DNA of 64,000 nucleotides from SKVJ01 sp964578745 (lineage in GTDB: Bacteria; Chloroflexota; Dehalococcoidia; GIF9; AB-539-J10). The translations under genes and the position numbers were made by a program. The stretch's first letter is position 1; each line of letters begins with the position of its first letter. The notes below the pieces were generated by a model. It was not told the origin of the DNA, searched no databases, and was given only the letters and a program-made list of their open reading frames with translations. Shown in pieces: positions 17,497-25,189 of this stretch. The stretch lies in assembly GCA_964578745.1 (NCBI GenBank), contig CAZODZ010000003.1:8511-72510 (forward strand), written 5' to 3'.

Positions 17497-18441
17497 CTAT
17501 GCCACTGGTACCGACAGGTCGGCCGGTCTCCAGTCTGACAGCTTCAGTTGCGGCGCGTGGCGGGACATGATCTCGCGGATGATGTCGGCCATCTTCACTT
17601 TCTCCCGCACAAAGTTGGCATGCCACGTTTCCTCGACCCATGGCTTGTACATGTCTGGCTCCGATTTGCCCGGTTCTATCTTGAAATAGCAAGGGGCCGC
17701 CACCCGTGCAATCTCGGGTGTCTCCATCAGCCGGTACTCGCCACCCATCGAATCGACGATGGCCACGTAGACGTCGAGCGTCATCCTCACCGCCTTCCTG
17801 ATCGCGGCCAGTATTGGAAGCGAGACGTCTGAGGAGGGATTGAACGTGTTGGCGCCAAGAGACTCAACCACGCGTGCCCCGGCAGGGCTGCATTGGCCCG
17901 CAAACACCGAGCACTTGAAGACAGTCTCCTTCGGCACGAAACCCTCGGCACGCATTTTGTTGACTATTGACAACACGCCTTCGTCGTAGACGAGAAATCC
18001 CCGGAAGCCAGCCTCAATGTTGCGCATCATGTCGGCAAGCCAGTAGGAGACGTTGTCGGACCCTCGCAGCCGTGCCCCCCACAGGGCGCCTTCCCAGTTC
18101 GACATCTCCTTCGAGCCCACATCCCAAGCCTTCCTGTGACCGACGGCCATGATAACTTCGACGCCTGCCTCGTGGGCTATCTGCGCCATCTCTCGGAGTT
18201 CGGCCTTGTCGAGAAACGAGGAGCCGCCAACGGTTGCGATGGCCCTGTGTACGGGAATGCCTCTCTTTCTGGCTTCATCAACCATGGCCTGCATAGTGGA
18301 GGCCCGCTCGACACCTGAGATTTCGACCCTCCAGTGGGCCCCGTCAGGAAACTGCATCGTCGAGGTGGGTAATTCCCAGAGGTCACGGCCGGGTATGCCC
18401 ATCTGTTCCATGAAACGGCGTATGTTGTCGAGTGTGCTCAT
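17497..18441 (-). CDS. U32-peptidase-like TIM-barrel protein of unknown function
   Basis: A 314-residue protein. The repeating strand-helix pattern (WRVEISGVERASTMQAMV, GVEVIMAVGHRKAWDVG, FRGFLVYDEGVLSIVNKM, GANTFNPSSDVSLPILAAI) suggests a TIM barrel, as in proteins annotated as U32 peptidases. I do not see the classical U32 signature, so protease activity is not claimed. ATG 18441 is preceded by AGGAGGGCAGGAG. A promoter with a palindrome at its start site lies upstream (18498-18526). The gene is followed directly by the phosphotriesterase-like remnant. Confidence 0.55.
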   Translation of the reverse strand: MSTLDNIRRFMEQMGIPGRDLWELPTSTMQFPDGAHWRVEISGVERASTMQAMVDEARKRGIPVHRAIATVGGSSFLDKAELREMAQIAHEAGVEVIMAVGHRKAWDVGSKEMSNWEGALWGARLRGSDNVSYWLADMMRNIEAGFRGFLVYDEGVLSIVNKMRAEGFVPKETVFKCSVFAGQCSPAGARVVESLGANTFNPSSDVSLPILAAIRKAVRMTLDVYVAIVDSMGGEYRLMETPEIARVAAPCYFKIEPGKSEPDMYKPWVEETWHANFVREKVKMADIIREIMSRHAPQLKLSDWRPADLSVPVA

Positions 18442-18485
18442 CTCCTGCCCTCCTAAGAAGTCGTGCCTCGGGAGGTTGTCCCCGT

Positions 18486-18526
18486 TGGCACGGTGCCATT
18501 GTAGAGAGGATGACCTGTTGTGACAA
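18486..18526 (-). promoter_or_regulatory. Promoter with operator-like palindrome for the U32-like gene
   Basis: Minus strand TTGTCA (18526-18521), 17 bp, TACAAT (18503-18498). The perfect 13-bp palindrome TGGCAC-G-GTGCCA (18486-18498) starts at the edge of the -10 and covers the predicted +1 near 18491. This is a standard place for a repressor operator. Confidence 0.5.
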
Positions 18527-18652
18527 TGCAGCATGTGGGGGTGGATTCAGGTGCGGGCCCTGCATGGCCGGACGAACTCCCAACATGACTCGAATTGCAT
18601 CGGGAACACGCTGCTGGTAGACTGGCTGTCCGCCTGTCGAATGGACCATATA

Positions 18653-19945
18653 ATGGCAGCGTCGTACGAGTCGCCTGACCTTCTTTCCCGCAGGCGCTGG
18701 CTTGTTCTTGCAGTCGGCTTCCTTGTCATGTCGGTCGGCTTCGCTCTGCGCAACTCGTTCTCAGTCTTCTACCCGGTAGTAGTGGCCGATTTCGGCTGGA
18801 CCCGGGGAGGTGGCGCTGTCATGTTCTCCCTCAGTATCCTTGTGTACGGGTTGCTGTCGCCTGCGGTCGGCGGCCTCGTCGACAGGTTCAAGCCGCAGAT
18901 AGTGGTCGCCACGGGAGTAGTGCTTCTGGCAGGCTGTGTTGCACTGTGCAGCCTGGCTACGGAGCAGTGGCAGTTCTATCTTTTGTACGGTGTCGGTGGA
19001 GCATGTGGGGTCGCTATGATGGGCATTGTGCCGCTTGCGGCGACCATCACACCATGGTTCTCACGCCACAGGGCAATGGCGTTCGCGGTACTAGCTGCTG
19101 GATTCGGCGTGAGCCTGGTATCAGCCTCGCTCGTCCAATTCCTCATCTCCCTTTATGGGTGGCGACGTGCGCTTCTGTGTGCAGGACTCTCAGCGATTGT
19201 CATCGTCGTTCCCGTCGTACTTGCGTTTCTGCGCAGGCCACCTTCGCTGCTGATGCACAGAGAGGTGCCTGAGGCCGCAAGAGAGGCTGAGATGTCTGGG
19301 GAGCTACCATGCACTGCAGTGCATGGGGGGGCTGGCTGGCATGCGCGCGAGTGGACCGTTAGGCGTGCGTTAAGGACGCCCCAATTCTGGATGCTGTGGG
19401 TCGCGGGTTTCTGCCAGCTCGGCTTGGCGGAGAAAGTGGCAATCGCTCACCAGGTGTACTTCTTCCGGGACGCGGGTTACAGTCCGGCCGCCGCGGCGTC
19501 GGTATACGCCGTGTTCGGAGCAATGTTTGTCGCTGGCACGCTGGCCAGTTCGCTCTCAGACAGGATGGGGAGGGAGAGACTGTATGTCCCCGCGTGTGCG
19601 CTTGCGCTCGTGGGCGTAGGGTTGCTGTTTGTGATTCCGGGCTCGAGTGTGTCGTGGCTGCCATATGTCTTTGCCGTCTGCTTTGGTATAGGAATGGGCA
19701 TCATGCCTCCTGTGCTGTTCGCCTCGGTGGCGGACCTGTTTCACGGGAAATCGTATGGAGGCATCCAGGGTACGGTTGCACTAGGCTTCTCTCTTGGTGG
19801 GGCTATCGGGCCATGGGTTGCTGGCCACATGCACGATGTTCTCGGCAGCTACGACTCCACGCTTGTCATGCTGGTCGGGGCGCTGCTGGCAAGCGGCCTA
19901 CTTGTTATTCTTGCAGCGCCGGGGCGCCATTCGTCGGTCTGCTGA
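18653..19945 (+). CDS. Major facilitator superfamily transporter (monocarboxylate/OFA-like)
   Basis: About 430 residues with 12 hydrophobic segments. Loop 2-3 carries GGLVDRFKPQIVV (MFS motif A-like) and loop 8-9 carries SSLSDRMGRERLYVPA. The layout, with a first helix followed by RNSFSVFYPVVVADFGWTRGGGA, resembles the oxalate/formate-antiporter and monocarboxylate group; the substrate is unknown. The start is uncertain. ATG 18653 gives a normal cytoplasmic N terminus, ATG 18641 adds four residues, and the frame is open to 18533. No Shine-Dalgarno is seen. Confidence 0.8.
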   Translation: MAASYESPDLLSRRRWLVLAVGFLVMSVGFALRNSFSVFYPVVVADFGWTRGGGAVMFSLSILVYGLLSPAVGGLVDRFKPQIVVATGVVLLAGCVALCSLATEQWQFYLLYGVGGACGVAMMGIVPLAATITPWFSRHRAMAFAVLAAGFGVSLVSASLVQFLISLYGWRRALLCAGLSAIVIVVPVVLAFLRRPPSLLMHREVPEAAREAEMSGELPCTAVHGGAGWHAREWTVRRALRTPQFWMLWVAGFCQLGLAEKVAIAHQVYFFRDAGYSPAAAASVYAVFGAMFVAGTLASSLSDRMGRERLYVPACALALVGVGLLFVIPGSSVSWLPYVFAVCFGIGMGIMPPVLFASVADLFHGKSYGGIQGTVALGFSLGGAIGPWVAGHMHDVLGSYDSTLVMLVGALLASGLLVILAAPGRHSSVC

Positions 19946-20000
19946 TCATTCTGCTTTGCGCATGGGCTTGCGACGCGTAGAATTGTACCGGAGGAGCCGC

Positions 20001-20882
20001 ATGAGCAGAGTGGACAATAACGAGCCTGGCGGTGCCGGAGCGGAGGCGCGCCACCTCCACGTGCCGCCGGATGAGCCTGGGTTCTGGGTCTCTCCAAGTA
20101 ACCTTGAACGCCTTGGCAGGGTGGCACAGCGGTCGCAGGCAGGCGAGTGCGTCAACGCGATTATCAGGGGGCCGAAGGGCTGTGGCAAGACGACCCTTGC
20201 CAGGGTCTTCGCCGCAAGGTGGGCTCGGCCGTTCTACGAGGTCCACTGCGGCGCGTTCGTCGATGTAGAGCAGTGGTTTGGTAAGGACAGGCTTACGGCG
20301 GGTGAGACGTGGTACCGGAAGGCGCGGTTCATCTACGCAGTCGAGACTCCCTTCTGTGTCGTGCTCCTCGACGAAATCAATCGCGCACACCCCGAGGTCC
20401 TGAACGCCATCCTCGGCCTGCTCGACTGGCGACGATCCATGTGGAGTGACGATCTAACGTATGAAGTCCGCGTTGCACCGGGAGTGGTGTTCTTTGCCAC
20501 TATCAACGAAGGAGAAGAATTCTACGGCGTGAATCCACTGGACGCCGCGCTCAGGGACAGGTTTCCCCGCACCATTCGCCTCGACTATCCACCCAGGAAC
20601 GAGGAGGCGGCAATCCTGCGGGAACATGGCCTGGCTCCGGCGACGGCCGACAGGCTGACCGAGTTTGCGCATACCCTGCGAAAGAGTACGCGACCGGTCC
20701 CGATATCGACGCGACAGCTGCTGGTCGCGGCCGAGGAGGTCCTCGGCGGGGCCACGCTGCGCGAGGCGGTGGAGACTGCCATCATCTTCGGTATTGATGA
20801 TCCGGCACATGAGAAAGCTGCACTTCAAGCGCTGCAGTGGGTCGAGGACGAACCATTCGTATCCCGTATTGATGAAAACTAG
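20001..20882 (+). CDS. MoxR-type AAA+ ATPase
   Basis: A 293-residue AAA+ protein. Walker A is GPKGCGKTTLARVFA near residue 57 and Walker B is CVVLLDEINRAHPEVLNAIL near 118-137. VVFFATINEGEEFYGVNPLD contains sensor 1, and ALRDRF is the arginine-finger region. This arrangement is typical of MoxR/CobS/NorQ ATPases, which remodel or load cofactors into partner enzymes together with a VWA protein. The ATG at 20001 follows GGAGG by 6 nt. The VWA gene begins 11 nt before its stop, so the two are translationally coupled. Confidence 0.85.
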   Translation: MSRVDNNEPGGAGAEARHLHVPPDEPGFWVSPSNLERLGRVAQRSQAGECVNAIIRGPKGCGKTTLARVFAARWARPFYEVHCGAFVDVEQWFGKDRLTAGETWYRKARFIYAVETPFCVVLLDEINRAHPEVLNAILGLLDWRRSMWSDDLTYEVRVAPGVVFFATINEGEEFYGVNPLDAALRDRFPRTIRLDYPPRNEEAAILREHGLAPATADRLTEFAHTLRKSTRPVPISTRQLLVAAEEVLGGATLREAVETAIIFGIDDPAHEKAALQALQWVEDEPFVSRIDEN

Positions 20883-22569
20883 CTCGTTGATGCCTCCCCC
20901 CGGCTCCAGCCTCTCGGACTACTGGCGCATTGACCGTTCCGAAGACCGCTCACGCGAGCTGGCTTCGGTTCTCGGAGGGGCTGCTTCCATGGCGGAGCTC
21001 GTTCAGTCAAGGCTGCGCGAAGACGTACCGAGGGGCAGTGAACACGCTTTTTCTCCGGTGGTGCTGGATCCCAGGCTGCTTGCTGGCTTTGCGGCGCCAG
21101 TCCCTTCGCAGGTAGTCGATTGCATCATCGGCATCGCTGTCCGGGAGGCGGGCTTTCGGGAGCTGTCGACGGACATACGGGCGTGCGAAGAGTGGGCAGC
21201 CCGGGAGGTGGCCGAACGGCACGAACTGGAGACCGTTCACCGCGTGCTCGAAGACTACTATGTATCGGTCCGACTGCAGCGGCTGTCACCTGTGCTCGGA
21301 AAATATCTGGAGGCCCGTGCGCGCGCGATCGTTGCTCCGCTGCTTGATCGATGGAGAGACAAGGCTGGTGGTGCTGTGACGCGTGGTGCAGTACTTGAAG
21401 CGTGGCTCGCTGTAGACATGTACGGGGAGGAGCCGCCTCCGGCTATGGACGGGCGGCTGCTCCGCGGCATGCAGTCGCTGCGCGAGTTGGCGAACCGTTA
21501 TATCGCTATTGATAACGCGGAGGAAAGATGTATTCTCGCCCTGGGTGCCTGGCGTCTGCTGCAGGAATATCCACGGGGTGCAGATGACCTGAGCAGCGCG
21601 GTGCGCCAGGTGGTGGGCGAAGGTAGCGATTATGAGTCGGCCGACTGTCGGATGAGGCGGAACATTATCGGTGGAGGCGATGTTGGCAGCTTCGTGGACT
21701 TGTCAACCTGTCTGGTTGACGAGCTGCGCGGTGTAGAGTTCGAGAAAGACCAGTCGAGCGGACATGTGCCGGACGACGCCGTGTCGCTGACTTCCGATCT
21801 ACGCGACCTTGGCGTGCTCGCTGCGGAAACCGTGGTGCGGGATGCAGAGTTTGACGCCGAGGCCTACGATAGAGTCAGACGGAAAGTGGAGAGGGAGATA
21901 GCGGACGTGCGGAGGCTCTTCTCCCGTCTCGACGAGATTGAAGCGCGCTGGAGGCATGGATTGCGGCGGGGAAAGCTCGACGGCCGGCGCCTGTCACGGG
22001 TCGCCTCTGGTAAGGAGACGGTGTTCAGGCTGCGTGACGCGCGGCACCGCATCTCGATGGCGCTCATCTTTCTCATCGATGTGTCTGCCTCGATGAAGCC
22101 TCATATGGCAACCGTCAACAGGGCCGCCTGCGTCGTCGCCGAAGCCCTGCGAGGCCTCAGCCCTGCCGTGTGGTACGAAGTCCTCACCTACACCAGCGGG
22201 GGACTACAGCCGGGAGCGATGGTGCAGCTCACAAGGCTTGCCTCTCCTGGCAAGACGCTCTCCCTCAGCAACGTGTGGAGCGAAGGGGGGACCCCTACGG
22301 GTGAGGCCATCGCTGTCGCGCTGCTGTTGCTGCGGAGACGGACGGCGCGGCGGAGACTGGTGCTGCATTTCACGGATGGCCACCCGAAGAACACGTACGT
22401 CGTCCGACAGGCCCTCGAGATGTGCCGCCGGGAGCATGTGGATGTGGTTACTGTCTCGGTAGGTACACCGCAGGAGACGCTGTACGGTAGTGGCAAGTGT
22501 GAGGTCGCCTATACAGTATCAGAACTGCCCGGCGTCCTTTACCGCTTGCTGCCACGTCTGTACCGCTAG
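20872..22569 (+). CDS. VWA domain protein partnered with the MoxR ATPase (CobT/NorD-like)
   Basis: A 565-residue protein. The N-terminal 380 residues are helical and charged with no recognised domain. A C-terminal von Willebrand A domain carries the MIDAS motif FLIDVSASMKPH near residue 402 (DxSxS), the downstream Thr in SEGGTPTGEA, and the Asp in LHFTDGHPKN. MoxR-VWA pairs act as chaperone-like metal or cofactor insertion machines in methanol dehydrogenase, NO reductase, CO dehydrogenase and cobaltochelatase systems. No such target enzyme is encoded in this window, so the client is unknown. Its stop overlaps that of the RHH gene on the other strand. Confidence 0.8.
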   Translation: MKTSSLMPPPGSSLSDYWRIDRSEDRSRELASVLGGAASMAELVQSRLREDVPRGSEHAFSPVVLDPRLLAGFAAPVPSQVVDCIIGIAVREAGFRELSTDIRACEEWAAREVAERHELETVHRVLEDYYVSVRLQRLSPVLGKYLEARARAIVAPLLDRWRDKAGGAVTRGAVLEAWLAVDMYGEEPPPAMDGRLLRGMQSLRELANRYIAIDNAEERCILALGAWRLLQEYPRGADDLSSAVRQVVGEGSDYESADCRMRRNIIGGGDVGSFVDLSTCLVDELRGVEFEKDQSSGHVPDDAVSLTSDLRDLGVLAAETVVRDAEFDAEAYDRVRRKVEREIADVRRLFSRLDEIEARWRHGLRRGKLDGRRLSRVASGKETVFRLRDARHRISMALIFLIDVSASMKPHMATVNRAACVVAEALRGLSPAVWYEVLTYTSGGLQPGAMVQLTRLASPGKTLSLSNVWSEGGTPTGEAIAVALLLLRRRTARRRLVLHFTDGHPKNTYVVRQALEMCRREHVDVVTVSVGTPQETLYGSGKCEVAYTVSELPGVLYRLLPRLYR

Positions 22570-22826
22570 ACGTCTGGCCCCGCTGTGTCTGTAGTGGATT
22601 TGTTCAACGCGCGAAGTACCTCTTCCACCTCTTGCTGGTCCGGCATCTTCTCGCGCGCCTGCACGTATTCCTCGAGCATGCGGCGTTCCTTGTGTCGCCG
22701 CAGGAGCGTCTCGGCTCCTCTACAGAAGAACTGACTGATTGTCTCTCCGCGAGCCTGGCTCTGTACCTCTACGGCGTGCAATAGCTCCAGTCCCACGTCT
22801 ATCTCGATCCTCGTCCTGTTGTCCAA
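22566..22826 (-). CDS. Small ribbon-helix-helix-like protein (orphan antitoxin-type)
   Basis: An 86-residue protein. The N terminus RTRIEIDVGLELLHAVEVQS followed by GETISQFFCRGAETLL matches the strand-helix-helix layout of CopG/Arc-type DNA-binding proteins. The C-terminal 35 residues are highly charged. RHH proteins of this size are often antitoxins or autorepressors, but no toxin gene lies next to it. The start is TTG at 22826 with a G-rich sequence 8 nt upstream. A TATAAT on the minus strand at 22868-22863 could be its -10. Confidence 0.55.
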   Translation of the reverse strand: MDNRTRIEIDVGLELLHAVEVQSQARGETISQFFCRGAETLLRRHKERRMLEEYVQAREKMPDQQEVEEVLRALNKSTTDTAGPDV

Positions 22827-22906
22827 TGGTGCGCCCCTTGTCGTACGCCTGTACGGCCTACCATTATAACGCGCACGCCGGGCGCGAGGATAATGCCTTC
22901 GTTGTG

Positions 22907-22935
22907 TTGACCGGGACTGGTCACATACCTATACT
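22907..22935 (+). promoter_or_regulatory. Promoter of the nitrilase gene
   Basis: TTGACC (22907-22912), 17-bp spacer, TATACT (22930-22935). The predicted start near 22942 gives a leader of about 43 nt with AAGGGAGAG just before the ATG at 22985. Confidence 0.6.
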
Positions 22936-22984
22936 TCCCGCTTGTCCGTTTGCGGTTGCACGACGGTGAGAAGGAAAGGGAGAG

Positions 22985-23956
22985 ATGACACAACTGATGG
23001 GTCAGGAGGTCGCATTCCCCGCATACCGAGTGGCGGCGGTACAGGCGGCACCAGTGTTTCTTGATCGTGATGCGACCGTGGACAAGGCGTGTCGCCTCAT
23101 TAAGGAGGTCGCCGCCTCCGGCGCATCTCTTGCGGTGTTTCCTGAGACGTGGATACCGGGCTATCCCGTCTGGACGAACGCTGACTCGCGTTGGAACTAC
23201 AGGCCTGCGAAGGAGGCATATTCGCTTCTGTACCGTAACGCAGTCGATGTTCCGGGCCCTGTTGTGGACAGGCTCTGCGAGGCGGCAGGAGCCGCCCGTG
23301 TGGCGGTCGTCATGGGTGTGCACGAACGGAGTGCGACTGGCACGCTGTACAACTCGATGATATTCATCGACCGCGATGGCCGATTCCTTGGGAAGCATCG
23401 CAAGCTTGTTCCGACCTACCACGAGCGCATGATATGGGGGAGGGGTGACGGCTCTACGCTGTCTGTGTTTGATACGGAGCTGGGTCGGCTGGGAGGGCTT
23501 GTATGCTGGGAACACTGGATGCCTCTCGCCCGCTACGCTCTATATGCAACCGGGGAGCAGGTGCATGCAGCGGTGTGGCCCAGCGCCACCGAGACATTTC
23601 TACTGGCATGCCGAGCCATGGCGTTCGAGGGAAGACTCTACGTGGTGGTTGCGGCCAGCTACCTCACGAGATCCATGCTGCCCCCAGCCTTCCCGTTGAA
23701 AGGGGAGATGGAGTCGTTCTCAGAAGAGCTGTGCATTGGGGGCAGCGCGGTCGTCGGCCCTGATGGCCGCTTCCTCGCAGGCCCTGTGTATGGCGGTGAG
23801 ACGATAGTCTATGCGGATATCGACCTGGGCCGACTGGCGGGAGAGAAGCTGTTGCTTGATGTCGCCGGCCACTACTCGCGACCGGACGTGTTCTCTCTCC
23901 ACATCAACCGCCGGCGGCAGGAACCGCTGCTGTCTGACGAGGCCGATATGAGCTAG
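22985..23956 (+). CDS. Nitrilase / carbon-nitrogen hydrolase
   Basis: A 323-residue member of the nitrilase superfamily, hydrolysing a nitrile or amide C-N bond through a Glu-Lys-Cys triad. The three sites are visible: Glu in VFPETWIPGYPVW near residue 50, Lys in GKHRKLVPTYHERMIWG near 140, and Cys in GGLVCWEHWMPLARY near 173. The CWEHWMPL context and HERMIWGRGDG favour true nitrilases over amidases. ATG 22985 has a good Shine-Dalgarno and its own promoter. Its stop overlaps the stop of asd by 3 nt on the opposite strand. Confidence 0.9.
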   Translation: MTQLMGQEVAFPAYRVAAVQAAPVFLDRDATVDKACRLIKEVAASGASLAVFPETWIPGYPVWTNADSRWNYRPAKEAYSLLYRNAVDVPGPVVDRLCEAAGAARVAVVMGVHERSATGTLYNSMIFIDRDGRFLGKHRKLVPTYHERMIWGRGDGSTLSVFDTELGRLGGLVCWEHWMPLARYALYATGEQVHAAVWPSATETFLLACRAMAFEGRLYVVVAASYLTRSMLPPAFPLKGEMESFSEELCIGGSAVVGPDGRFLAGPVYGGETIVYADIDLGRLAGEKLLLDVAGHYSRPDVFSLHINRRRQEPLLSDEADMS

Positions 23957-25032
23957 CCGATGTAGCCGTCCCGTACCAGCATCTCGGCGACAAGCAGAGC
24001 GCCCCTGGCCGCACCCATCTTCGTGTTGTGTGACACGAGAACGTACTTCAGTCCGTTCTCGAGCACGGAGTCGGCGCGCACCCTGCCCACGGTGGTCGCC
24101 ATGCCGTTGTCATTGTCGCGGTCGAGTCGAGGCTGTGGCCTGAACGGATCCTGGTCAACGAGGACCATTCTGTGCGGTGCACTGGGCAGGCCGGACACGT
24201 CATCGCCGCCGCTGTAGTCGAGCAGCGCTGCAATGGCAGACTCCACGCTCGACGGCTTTGATGTCGACACGAACACTGTCTCGGTATGCCCCTCAAGGAC
24301 GGCGACGCGCGTACAGGTGCAGCTCACTCCGAATGAGGCTGGGGTGATGGCGTCGCCCTCCATGCGCCCGAGGAGCTTCTGGGTCTCGCGCTGCACCTTC
24401 TCCTCCTCGCCTGGTATGAACGGGATGACATTGTCCAGTATGTCGAGACCGATCACTCCCGGACTTCGGCCGGCGCCCGACATTGCCTGGAGCGATGTCA
24501 TTACGACCATGTTCAGCCCGAAGGTCTCGTACAGCGGCTTGAGCGTGATGGCGAGCCCGCAGGTGGTGCAGTTGGGAATGGGAGTTACAAAGCCTTTCCA
24601 GCCACGACGTTTGCGCTGCACGTTGAGGAGACGCGCATGCCCGGAGTTGACGCCTGGTATGAGTATCGGCACGTCTTCCTCGTAACGGAAGGCGGAGGCA
24701 GTGCTGATGACCGGCACGTTTGCGGCATACTGCGGCTCGAGTGTCCTGGCTGCATCCGACTCGATGGCCGAGAAGACGAGGTCCACGTCTGTTGTGTTCA
24801 GTTCGCCCGCATTGACTACGGGCATGTCCATGGCCTCCTCGACGGGAGGCTCGCTACAGAACCACCTGAGCGCGCCTGTCCCAGGGGCGGTGATTGCTTC
24901 TTTGTAGCTGCGGCCTGCAGAGCGCTCCGATGCGGCGAGCGTCTTTACCTCTATCCAAGGATGACCCTTCAGCGCCACGAGGAACTGCTGGCCTACAATG
25001 CCTGTTGCGCCTACAATCGCTGCCCGTATCAT
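23953..25032 (-). CDS. asd: Aspartate-semialdehyde dehydrogenase, archaeal/fungal type
   Basis: A 359-residue NADP-dependent dehydrogenase that makes aspartate semialdehyde for Lys, Met and Thr synthesis. The Rossmann start is RAAIVGATGIVGQQFL, the catalytic Cys is in PIPNCTTCGLAITLKPL near residue 150, and the substrate-binding part is SFGVSCTCTRVAVLEGHTE near 236. It belongs to the archaeal-type branch rather than the E. coli type. Malonyl-CoA reductase of Sulfolobus is a paralog in this branch, so an alternative substrate cannot be fully excluded. GGGAGG precedes the ATG at 25032. No other lysine or threonine genes are adjacent. Confidence 0.85.
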   Translation of the reverse strand: MIRAAIVGATGIVGQQFLVALKGHPWIEVKTLAASERSAGRSYKEAITAPGTGALRWFCSEPPVEEAMDMPVVNAGELNTTDVDLVFSAIESDAARTLEPQYAANVPVISTASAFRYEEDVPILIPGVNSGHARLLNVQRKRRGWKGFVTPIPNCTTCGLAITLKPLYETFGLNMVVMTSLQAMSGAGRSPGVIGLDILDNVIPFIPGEEEKVQRETQKLLGRMEGDAITPASFGVSCTCTRVAVLEGHTETVFVSTSKPSSVESAIAALLDYSGGDDVSGLPSAPHRMVLVDQDPFRPQPRLDRDNDNGMATTVGRVRADSVLENGLKYVLVSHNTKMGAARGALLVAEMLVRDGYIG

Positions 25033-25189
25033 GTCGAAGCCTCCCGGATCGTTTCGTGAAGCGTAAAGTGTACCACACGATTGGAGAATGCTCCTCCAGC
25101 GCCGCGACAGGAAGCGTGAGCTGCAAGAGCGCTATAATGGGCAGACTGGTCGGAGGGCAATCTCAATCTGTTATCTGTCGAGGAGGGCA

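Noticed and set aside
18649..18654. Perfect TATAAT overlapping the ATG of the second MFS gene
   Set aside because: It would start transcription inside the gene, with no in-frame start codon before the first membrane helix; likely chance. The -35 position is also poor.
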